Shown here: piece by piece, positions 9,775-19,562 of the stretch
Numbering within the stretch: the first letter of the stretch is position 1
Layout: each line of letters starts with the position of its first letter
Source: Spirogloea muscicola
Lineage: Eukaryota; Streptophyta; Zygnematophyceae; Spirogloeales; Spirogloeaceae
Assembly (NCBI GenBank): GCA_009602725.1
Contig: WELB01000265.1
Location: 118,435 to 160,519 of the forward strand
DNA length: 42,085 bases
Direction: 5' to 3'
Made by a program: the position numbers and the translations under genes
Notes under the pieces: model-generated
Told to the model about the DNA's origin: nothing
Database searches by the model: none
What the model saw: the letters and a program-made list of their open reading frames with translations, nothing else

Positions 9775-12700
9775 ATGCCGCAGTCATCGTCGTCCGGCCC
9801 GATGGCCGGCGTCGCCACTGCCGGCGGCGCCGCCGCCGCCGAGGTGGACCGGAGGCAGTACCCGACGACGGCAGCCGAGTACAGGCTGTTGGAGTCCGTC
9901 GGGCAGGGCGTGAGCGCCACCGTGTACAAGGCGCTGTGCATCCCGCTCGGCAACGAGGTCGTGGCGGTCAAGTGCCTCGACCTCGAGCGCTGCAGCGGCA
10001 CTCTGGTGAGCTGCTGGCGCCGAGGCTGGCCTGTAGCCTCGACAGCTTCCAAGCGAGCGCCGTCAGGACTCCTCTCAGCTCTCGGGCAGCCGCTGATATC
10101 TTGGCAGCGAGCGCGGTGGCGACGTGCAGGAGGAGGTCCGCAAGGAGACACAGGTCATGAGCTTGCTGCACCACCCGAACCTCGTGCGCGCGCACTGCTC
10201 CTTCGCCGTCGGCCAGTTCCTGTGGGTGGTCATGCCCTTCTGCGCCGGCGGCTCCTGCCTCTCCATCATGAAGTCGGCATTCCCAGACGGCTTCGAGGAG
10301 GCCGTCATTGCCACCGTCCTCAAGGACACCCTCAAGGGCCTGGAGTACCTGCATAAGCATGGCCACATCCACCGTGACGTCAAGGTGCTGTCTGCATCCG
10401 CCACAACCGCCACACTCTCTGCTAGCGTGGCAAGCTTTCCATCAAGGAACGCGGCATTCCCTCGACATTGCAGGAGTCTGTGGCACTTTGCATGATTGAC
10501 CAGCAAATGACATATTTCAATACCCCCACTGTAGCTCTGAAGGTGGATAGCAAAGGATGTAATATTGTAAGTGATTCTATTGTGCAGGCTGGGAACATCC
10601 TCATTGACAGCATGGGGAATGTGAAGTTGGCCGACTATGGCGTCTCGGCCGGCATGTTTGATGCTGGTGATCGGCAACGTGCTCGCAACACCTTTGTCGG
10701 CACGCCCTGCTGGTGCGATCCATCCCTCTGATACACTTCAGTCTTAAGATATCTGCTGTCAGTTCGTGGTGTGAGCAATTTGTGCAGCTTAATAACTAGC
10801 ATTGTTGACATGGCAATGGAGGAGGATGTCTCAGTTCATCCTACTTTCTGAATCGTGTTCATGCTTCTGGGGTTTTATGGCACCAGGATGGCTCCAGAGG
10901 TCATGGAGCAGCTCCATGGCTATGATTTCAAGTAAGACTAACTAGCACCCAGCCGACAAGCCTATTCCAAGAGGCACTTCAACTGCATTTGCAGTTGATT
11001 GCAGTGATTATTCAGCAATGTCATTGCAATCTTTTGGCGCCTGCCAGGAAGCTGCATCAACAGAGACTAATACATATCTGTGGTGGAAGTGCAGGGCCGA
11101 CATCTGGTCGTTTGGTATCACCGGGCTTGAGCTTGCGCATGGGCATGCACCTTTCTCCAAGTATCCGCCCATGAAGGTCTGCATATGTAGCACATGCTCT
11201 AATGTGTTGTAGAGGATGAGGGCGGTTCTTATGCTGCAATGCTAGCTTAAGGTCTCTTGACCACTAAGGCGAGCATGATCTTGTAAAGTAATGCTCAAGT
11301 GATTTCAACAGCTCAAGCGTCTTTCACCAAGGGAAAAGCCTTGTTCCCTCCTGTGCTTACTTCAAAGTAGAATAGCTACCTGTTGATCTGGGCTCTTGCT
11401 GCTTCTCTCACAACCCTTCTTGATTGCGGCCAGGTGCTCTTGATGACCTTGCAAAATGCACCTCCAGGGTTAGACCTTGAGCGTGACAAGCGCTTTTCAA
11501 AGGTGAGCGTATCTGGCCAATTGTCAGCTTAATCTAGCAGGAATTCTTTTCAAAGTGCGCTCAAGATGTACCAGCATCTCTGCTGGTACAGTAGTAGCTT
11601 GATGCTGATCAGTCTGTACAGATTGTAGTGGCAATGCTCAAGGCGTTTGTCCACTTGTACGGGATCGGGTGTTCAGTCGACCTGCTCAGTCTGTGCATGT
11701 GTGTTACTGAATTTCATTACGTTTTCATGGTCCAGTCATTCAAGGAAATGATTGCCATGTGCCTCGTCAAAGACCCCACAAAGAGGCCGTCAGCTGAGAA
11801 GTTGCTGAAGCACTCCTTCTTCAAGCACTCCAAGGGCCCTGAGTACCTGACGCGATACGTCCTTGAAGGCCTCGCTCCTCTTGCGGACCGTGTCAAGGCT
11901 CTGCAGGTTGCTTCAGTCTGATCAAGTTGGACCCTTGTAGCTGGAGTTGTCTATACAGATAGCAAACTGCAGACCTTGCCGACATGCTTTTGTAGCTCCA
12001 TGTGGAGATGATATAGGATTCAGTTGCTGAGAATGTGGGCTTCTTGCTTGAAGTGTTAGCACGCAAGTATTGCAGAATTTGTTGGTCAAGGCGTTAGAAA
12101 GTTGCTGGAGCCCTTGAGTTTGCCACTCGTTAGACTTGGTGTGGACAAGAAGATAATTAGACTAAGTACACATCACTAGCACCTAGAAGTTCATCGCTCT
12201 GGTCCTTTCTTGTCCAGCTAACAACATATACTCTGGTGTATACAGGCGAAGGACGAGGCCAGGTTAGCTGCCAAGAAGGTGGCCTTGTCTGAGCAAGAAG
12301 AGATATCACAGGCACACTCTCCCAACTTCTGTTGAATGGCACAGGCATTCGTTGCAAATTTCAAGAGCTTGCAAGAGGTGTAAGGCAACAAATCAATAAA
12401 AGCCACTTACTCGAGTGTGGCTACAATTTGATGTGCTCTATACCATTATTATCTTCTCATCTCATGCTTTGCCTTCAGTATTTTCTAGGACATAGTCCAT
12501 CTCATTAACAGCCTCAATCTGCTCCTCAGAATGAGTACAAACGAGGTGTCAGCAGCTGGAATTTCAACGTGGAAGACCTGAAAACTCAGGCAGCGCTGGT
12601 ATTGTCTCCTTGCATCTGCCAAAGCCTTCACAACGCTGCCGAGACTTAATACAACTGAAGGCACCCATCCGTTTTGGCAATGGAGAGGTGCAGTGCAACA

Positions 12701-15700
12701 GCGTTGGCTCTTTAGTCTAAAACAGACAATACCAAAAGTCCAGTTAATTCATGAGATTATATTATCCTTGTAGATGGACGATGACGACAAGTTCACCAAG
12801 ATAGAGGAGGGGGACGAGAGTGCGGCCTTGCGATCCAGTTCGCGAAGAGAACCAGACCGGAGTGCAATGACAGCTTCCACAAGCTCGCAAAATTTGGGGC
12901 TCGAGGTATGCAATCAACATATTGGGACTGGTCACTGCGACAAGCAGTGACGTCGTCCAGCACCTCAGAGCACTCTTGTAGGGGCTTCCAATCACATGGT
13001 TCCGATCATGCCGTGCACAACATCACTGTGTAATTTCTGCCTTTTGATGTTGCAGGCGAGGATGCGTACAAGTCCTCAACCAGTCCTTGTCTCTAAGCCA
13101 GTCACTGGCAATGCAAGGCAAGCAGTGGTGGCTGCTTCATACGTTGCAATGTACTACCTTATGCTGGGCAATGGCAGCTGACTTCTATCTATGCTCCTTA
13201 AGTGACCATCATTTGCCTTCCGCATGCAGCAGATCAGCAGCTGTGGCCATCACCCGGAAAGAGCCCAAACACATGTATGTATCAACTCTTGTTTCTCCCC
13301 CATGCTTTGATGCCTCAAGTATTTGAGAAAGACTGTGACAAATGGGCGGATGTTTCAGACAAAGTTGCTCTTGTGGTGTATACAGAGGTCGATTTGATGT
13401 GTTCGAAGACGACACTGGTGAAAGCCCACCAGAGTGGAAAGCACAAGAAGCTGCGCAGATGATGGAAAGGCAAGGGTCAGACAGGGAACGGGAAGTTGAG
13501 CGGGAGAGGGAACAAGAGAGGGAGAAGGCAAGGGAGAAGCAAAAGAGTGGGCCCTTGGACCCTTCTAGGATCTTCTCTGGTCCTCGGCCGCAGTCGAGAT
13601 CAAGCGAAGGCGACCAGGAGAGGTAGGATACCTGAAGCAGAGATCCGGGTCCAGAGAAATACAAAGTGGGGATGCATGATGTAGCCCCCATGTCCAATGA
13701 CCGTAGCTGCTCCACTGACACGTTGTTTTTGTCAACCTTTCCACGTGCTACAGGCATGATTGTAAGCACTTACTCAAGTGTCATAGCCTGACTGCTTGTT
13801 TACTTTTGAGTGCGTCGTTTAGAACTGCAAGGCCAACTACCATGGACCGCTCTGCATCAGAGCACAAGCTGGTGGAGGAGGGAGGACAGCAGGGCACAGC
13901 TTTGCCAGGCATGGAGAAGCTTGCCGCATCGCAAAACAAGGAGAGAGATTCGAGAAGATCGTTCAGCGGCCCTCTCAACTCCGCGGCAGCGCCAGCTGAG
14001 AAGCGGGCGTCAAACGGTGGCCAAGCGCCGCCAGGTACATTGTCTTTGCCTGCTGCTTTGGACTTGAACTGAAGGATATAGCAGGCTTGTCTTGTCATCA
14101 AGTCCTTGCCTGATGTGAGTCCCTCGTTATGAGTATTGGAACAACCTGCTAGGTCCTATGAGATGTTGCTGCTTGCAAGAGTGCGTATGCTTTAGCAGAT
14201 GTTCTGCATCAATGTCTTCCTGATGCACAACCTTGTCGTAAACAGTGAGCAAGGATGGAGAGGATAGGAGCAAAGGAGCAGGGGCTCCAGTAGTCCAGAG
14301 GAAGGGCCGCTTCTCAGTCACTTCTGAGAGCATGGACATGAATCCGGTATGCAGGCGCGCAAACAAAACTCCTCTTTGCAATCGTCTCGTTGCAGAGCCT
14401 TCTGCAGTTGCGACTGACCAGTTTGTTTGTCTGCCTTGCTCAAATTCCAATGTGCAGGATGCGTCTGGGCGCAAAGGCGGAGCCCAGGTTAGCCTTTATT
14501 CTGCCTCTTCGCCCTTTGATTTGGTCACTGCTGTACTTGTAAGCCCAAGGCAGAGTGCTTTTGGCAAGCTAGCTAGTTAGGCATACTGCAGTCTTAGAAA
14601 TGCATTGACCAGCCATGCATGCTGAGTTATAATAAGTACTCTGGCTGCTTGTGTTTCTCAGTCCTCTCAGTGACTGAGTTTGTGCTTACATGCATAATAT
14701 GCACGGTTCTTCCAGGGTTCGGCAACAACATCACCCCATGTTAGCAGCAGCACTGTGCCGGTGGCTGCCATCATGCCGCACCTGCAAACACTTATGCAGC
14801 ATGCATCTGCACAGCAGGTAAATGAGAAGGGCTTATCCATTGGAGCTTGTCAAGTCGAGCAGGCACAATACTTTTTATTGCATATGCCATTGGGCTGTTT
14901 GCAAATGCATCTTGATTTATCGTGCCTGCTTCCTTCTGTTGCAAGTGACTGTCATGATGTCAATTGTTCTTGACATACCTTCTGTGTCTCAAGAGTGACC
15001 AATCTCTCATCCATGTGACACTATGCAGGAGCTTGTGTTCACCCTTATGAGCAATCTTAGCTCTGGGGATAACCCAACCGGTGAGCAAAGGCGCACCCTC
15101 TATTCCTGCTGTCCTGACGTTTCATTACTAGGTATCACAAAAGGCAGCAAGCCAAATTGGTAGGGCAAAAGAGGGTCTCCTCTTAAATGTGGGAATGTGG
15201 CATCTCAAAACTCCTTTGCCCCCATTCTTGTTTGTCAATGTTGCCAACATTAACACGGTCGTCCTTGCTCTACAAGGCTGCACCTGCTACACTCGTAGAA
15301 GTGATCATCATATATTTGTGCGTGAGTGGTAATGATCCTGTGGGTAATTGGTAACTTTGAACTGCACCAGCTGATGAGTGTCGGCAGGGCTGGTCAGCTT
15401 AGATTCTGAGCATGCCCAAAGCCGCATGAGCCGTCTCCTGATTGAGCAACTTCACATATGCAGGACTACGAGGGGTCAATGCACCTTCCAGAGACCGTTT
15501 GCGATCAGCCAGCGTGCCAGCCTCTCAGGAATATCTGGTGCGCCTACATTTGACCTTGCTTCTGAGGAACCTATCTTCTAAAACACAACTTGTCACCAGG
15601 GTGCCCATTTGTTGCTGCAACAAGCAAACAACGAGCCACCTTCAGAGAATGATGCACTACTTGCACAACATATTGGAGACAGTGCCACCATTGCTGGTCA

Positions 15701-16627
15701 AAGGTCTGCTTGACTTGCCATTTCTACGACCTGGATGTTGGAACGCCCTATACGTCAGTGAGAATCCGCCCATTGACGTTCTGGCTGCGGCTGGTACTGT
15801 GACATGCAACAGAATGACATGCAGACCATGGATTGTGAAAGGGAGCTAATGCTGCAGGTTACTGATCTTCAGGCCAGGTCAGTCAGAACATACTGCCAGT
15901 GAGTCTATTCAAAACTCCGCTTAAGCGGAAGTGCATGCACAGGCAGCTGTCACTCTGGTCATCTAAAAGGGTCATAGCAGAAGGTCGTGCCATCTCAGCA
16001 GCTGAAGCTACATGGAAGTTGTTATTGTATATCCTGACAGTCCAAGCACATAGAGTTGCGACATTGGAGGTCTGGTAGCACTCACTGTTGCACTCACTAC
16101 GGACGTTCTAGTTGCTCCACTAGTTGTGAATAGTGAGCAAGCAAGATAGCTTTTAGCAGGTGCCGGGTTTGACAAAGGAATGCGTCCTTTAACGTGCAGG
16201 AATTCTGCGTTGATGGAGGAGCTGCAAAACCTCAAGCTTCGGAATGTTCAGGTGCATTGCTTAGCGTAATGGTTTGATCTCAGTTCTGCTGGACAATGTA
16301 CAAGCTTCGTGAAGCTTCGTGTATCTTGTCACTGCAACTATTACTTGCATGCATTCACAAGTGCTTGCTGAGTGGTCTGCCGTGTCTATTTCAACTTAAG
16401 CCTCAACCTCAATGCCACTTATGGCTGATTGTGACTGCATTCCCGTCTTGCCAGGCTCATGAGTTTGTCAGTCTCCTTCTTAAGTCAGAGCTGCATGTGC
16501 TCCTGTCTCTAAGCGGGGGCCATTTTTGTTGTCATAGATGGAGCGTCAATTGAATGCGTATTTCAACAAGGAAGAGGAGGCACGGATACGTCTAGAGGAG
16601 GCTGCTAGGGAGGATAACAGTCGATAG
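9775..16627 (+). CDS. STE20/BLUS1-like serine/threonine kinase
   Basis: Complete multi-exon kinase of the STE20/FRAY-BLUS1 type. Well-fixed exons: 9775-10005, 10130-10384, 10588-10712, 10887-10931, 11095-11176, 11434-11502, 11736-11906, 12246-12311, 12530-12598, 12774-12905, 13056-13117, about 13233-13274, 13386-13622, 13832-14034, 14246-14346, 14458-14487, 14716-14817, 15029-15080, 15464-15537, 15600-15703, about 15819-15877, 16200-16251 and 16538-16627. Start ATG at 9775 precedes [17 protein letters not shown]. Seen: glycine loop at residues 43-50, VAVK lysine 66, alpha-C Glu 83, HRD 158-160, DYG in place of DFG at 178-180, then [21 protein letters not shown] and [17 protein letters not shown]. 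After the kinase come [17 protein letters not shown] (a conserved plant C-terminal block), an Arg/Glu-rich stretch, GRFSVTSE, and a coiled coil ending [13 protein letters not shown]. Plant BLUS1 acts in blue-light signalling; a role here is not shown. The join at 15703-15819 is unresolved. Confidence 0.92.
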
Positions 16628-17197
16628 GATAGGGCAATGTGGTACTGTGCATGTGATACATGCGGGTGACATTGAAATGCCTTGCTTGGCATTTCATCGC
16701 TGTAGGCTAGCTTAGCCCGATGATAAGGCACTCTGTAACCATTAGGATTGTGAGTGGATGCCTAAGACTGCTTGTTATACACAGTCTCATGGCTGTATGT
16801 TGTGAAGGTTTGATGCAGCTCTGAGGTGGAAGCTGACTTCACGCAGTTGGTAACGCAGTTGAGAGACTGAAAGTCAACGACTGGTGATGGATTGCATGTA
16901 AAGAAAAGCATGGGTACCTTAGTGGCTCTCTGGCAGCTCAAGGGGCTATGACGTCATTATACAGCCTCATGAATGTAGCTTCTGAAGATGAGATGCAGCT
17001 CTTAGACTGTAGATGACTTTACCCGTTAGAGAAGATTGAGAATTGAACAGTTGGTGACGACTTGCAGCTAAACTGTGAGTTTGTGGTACCTGGGGGCTTG
17101 CTATAGCAATTTGCATCTCAGCATCCACATGCGTGGACCGGCGCACATTCCAAACCACTATAATGGTATACTTTGCATCCTTGTTGATGTTTGCGTA
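16628..17197. repeat. Intergenic with a diverged direct repeat
   Basis: TGTAA near 16734 may end the kinase transcript. A repeat of about 110 bases occurs twice: 16779-16895 (cacagtctcatggctgta...) and 16956-17073 (tacagcctcatgaatgta...). Both share gatgcagctct and a downstream tggtga block. Spacing is about 177 bases. No coding sequence. The interval ends at the TA flanking the Tigger element. Confidence 0.5.
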
Positions 17198-17218
17198 CAG
17201 TCAACCCTGTCTAAGGTT
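17198..17218. repeat. Left terminal inverted repeat of Tigger element
   Basis: Begins cagtcaaccctgtctaaggt. It pairs perfectly over 21 bases with 24532-24552. It is preceded by TA (17196-17197), the target duplication. Confidence 0.88.
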
Positions 17219-17410
17219 GTACGGTCGGTTGGGGAGGTTTGTATAACGATGAACAGGATATAACGGTAATGGCAATCACGTGATATCATGTGCCCTTATG
17301 TACACTTGGTCCCTGGGGCCGCGGTGCGAGAGGTGTCATTCATATTAGTGTAGACTCTCCAACCGGCGCCTGCACTCCACCTACACTCCAAGCGCTAGCT
17401 GCAAAAGCCC

Positions 17411-17446
17411 TTCCGCGATCCGCGATCCGCGATCCCTTCCGCGATC
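17411..17446. repeat. Short tandem repeat upstream of transposase
   Basis: CCGCGAT is repeated three times in tandem at 17413-17433, with a fourth copy after a short break (ccttccgcgatcg). It lies 50-70 bases upstream of the transposase start candidates, so it may be a promoter element or a subterminal transposase-binding motif. No second copy was seen near the right end. Confidence 0.5.
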
Positions 17447-17486
17447 GTCTACTAGCTACGGGATCGATGGCACAAGAGTACACGCT

Positions 17487-18593
17487 ATGGTCGTTGCTGG
17501 CGGCATGAGCGAGAGCGTCGGAGCGCCGACGCCACTCGGACTTCAGTGTGACGAGCAAGACTGCGAGACTCCAATCTACGACCCGTGCAGCACGTGTCAT
17601 CGGGAATACTGCGTCAAGCATATCAATGAGCACGGCAAGGGCAAATGCCGCATAAATGACATTGGGGCACCGCCGCCTTCAAAAGTCGTTACCTCAAAGA
17701 GTACTACAGCAGCCAGCACTGCTACAAGTGCGTGCCATTCTTGTCTCGCAATTTGTTTCAAAATTGGCCTGCATCGTAGACTACATCGTAATAAGTAATA
17801 TTAGATATTGGCCATTGCAGCATTGTCTCTTGCGCAGAAGAAGCAGATTTGCGACAAGAGGGCTGCCAATCCCCGTATGACGCAAGTCGAGTTGTGCTGA
17901 TGGGCGCAAACCAACTTTGAACTAGTCAAGCAGCCGACACAACCGGCCATTTCCGGCATCCTCAAGCGCTCAGCAGAGTACGCGGCCATCAGTGATTGCA
18001 ATCGACCAAGCACCGTGTGAGACAACTTAAAGCGCCTGAGCTAGATGAGGAGCTTGCAAACTGGGTCATTGACTGCGAGCACAAGCGTGTTGTGATCACC
18101 GGCGAGCTCATCAAGGCAAAAGGGCAAGCACTCACGGAGGCTCGAGGAGACAGCACCTTATTTTTCTCCAACGGATGGCTCCAGTCCTTTCAGCAGCGCC
18201 ACGGCTTTCGGTCGTTCAAAAGTCATGGCGAAAGTGGGTCTGTTGACAGCGCCATTGTCGCCGCAAGCCTCCCGGGCCTGCGCGCAATCGTCGCACCTTT
18301 CCCCCTGTGCGACGTTTACCAACATGGACAAAACAGGGCTTTTCTATTGCATGGCCGCCGACCGCACCATCGGTCGCCAGCAAACCGAAGGCCTGAAAGA
18401 GAACAAAACGCGGATCACAATCGCTTTCACATGCAGTGCGGGCGGTTCCGACAAGCGCGCTCCATTCGTCATCGGGCATGCGAATAAGCCCCGCGCATTC
18501 AATGGCAAGACCGCCCTCGACCTCGGTCTCTCATACAAGCACGACACCAAAGCGTGGATGACTGGGCTTTTCTTTCGTGAATGGCTCGCTGCT
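17487..18593 (+). pseudogene. Tigger transposase, 5' half (zinc finger + CENP-B HTH + DDE start)
   Basis: Starts at ATG 17487 or 17505. First comes a Cys/His finger (CDEQDCETPIYDPC, STCHREYCVKHINEHGKGKC) that looks like a B-box- or AN1-type zinc-binding fold. A probable intron (about 17728-17820, GTGCGT...TTGCAG) follows. 17821-17995 reads SLAQKKQICDKRAANPRMTQ, then WAQTNFELVKQP, the CENP-B N-terminal helix-turn-helix, broken by TGA at 17898. 17996 on gives the second HTH (LDEELANWVIDCEHKRVVIT, then WLQSFQQRHGFRS). After a one-base frame change near 18300 comes the DDE core: NMDKTGLFY with the first catalytic Asp at 18327-18329 (usual motif MDETG), then FVIGHANKPRAFNGK and KAWMTGLFFREWLAA ending at 18593. 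There the homology stops and nested DNA begins. Confidence 0.82.
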
Positions 18594-19562
18594 GTCGTGC
18601 TGGATCCCGTCGACTGCTAATTTGTGTCAATCTGACTAGGATAGCTGACTTGGCTTGACACGTGGCCTCCTAGGCTGACTCATTCACTTTTGTGTGTGAT
18701 TCATGCAAGGATGGAGAACAGAAAGCGCGGCCAGATTGACTGGTGGCTGGGAAAGGCCAGCCCAAAGGAATGGACAAGGTCTGAAGGAAGCTTAGATAGT
18801 AGACCATCGGCGCTGAGCCCAGAACCGATCTGCATTTCTATGTGATTAGTGAGCGTCACAGCATCCAACCGCAGCAGTCGCTGAGAGTCAAGAGGAGAAC
18901 CACTTCTTTTCCCTTCTCGTACTTTGTTCATTCTTTTTTCCAGCCCCTATCCAACAACAAGCGCGGCCAGATTGACTCACTGGGCGTGCACTTCTCTCTT
19001 CTTTTCCTTCCTCTCTATCTCTGGCTTCCTAGGCTAGGTCAATCACCATTGGGTGTGATTCAAGCTAAGGATGGAGGACCAATTCTTTCTTTCTCAGTGA
19101 CCGCTCATCAAACAACAATGACGACAATAACGGCGGAGCGACTACAAGGGGAAATGCCCACGCACGACGCCAACCTGCCGAAGACCGTTCAAAGCGCGAC
19201 CAGGGAAGCCCATCTACAGGTACCTCAACCACCAACAAGACCGTCAAGGTGGGCGCTACCGAAGCGGTGGAAAGAGAGAAGGCGCGCGGGGCGCATGAAA
19301 TGAATGGGAGGCCAATGCAAGCCAATGCATTGTGCAGGCAAAGTCTAGTGCAAACTAAACAAGGCTACATAATACCTAGAGTAAGGTGCCTAGGGTGACA
19401 TCAGTACCACGGGTGGAGAAGAAGTGGTACTCCCAATGGGGGCAATGGCTGCGAAAAGCCAGCCCAAAAGAATTGACAAAGGTTTGAAGGGGCCTAAGAG
19501 CGTTGAGCAGCTACAAAGGGGCCTGAGGATGCGATGGGAAAAACAGGGGGAGGATGGATCAC
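18594..19562. repeat. Repeat-rich flank of nested LINE
   Basis: A unit recurs at about 18663-18745 and 19025-19075: tcctaggctgactcattcac then gtgtgattcatgcaaggatg, versus tcctaggctaggtcaatcac then gtgtgattcaagctaaggat. Also, gcgcggccagattgact occurs at about 18726-18742 and 18961-18977. Hairpin-repeat relatives lie at 18748-18785, 18925-18955 (antisense) and 19448-19487. No gene; open frames are repeat-derived. Confidence 0.5.

Noticed and set aside
9153-10151. 332-codon minus-strand open frame
   Set aside because: Antisense shadow of GC-rich kinase 5' sequence and exon 1; alanine/arginine-rich with no family pattern.
13209-13769. 186-codon minus-strand open frame, Ser-rich
   Set aside because: Antisense of the kinase Arg/Glu-rich exon; the plus strand has correct splice sites and phase.
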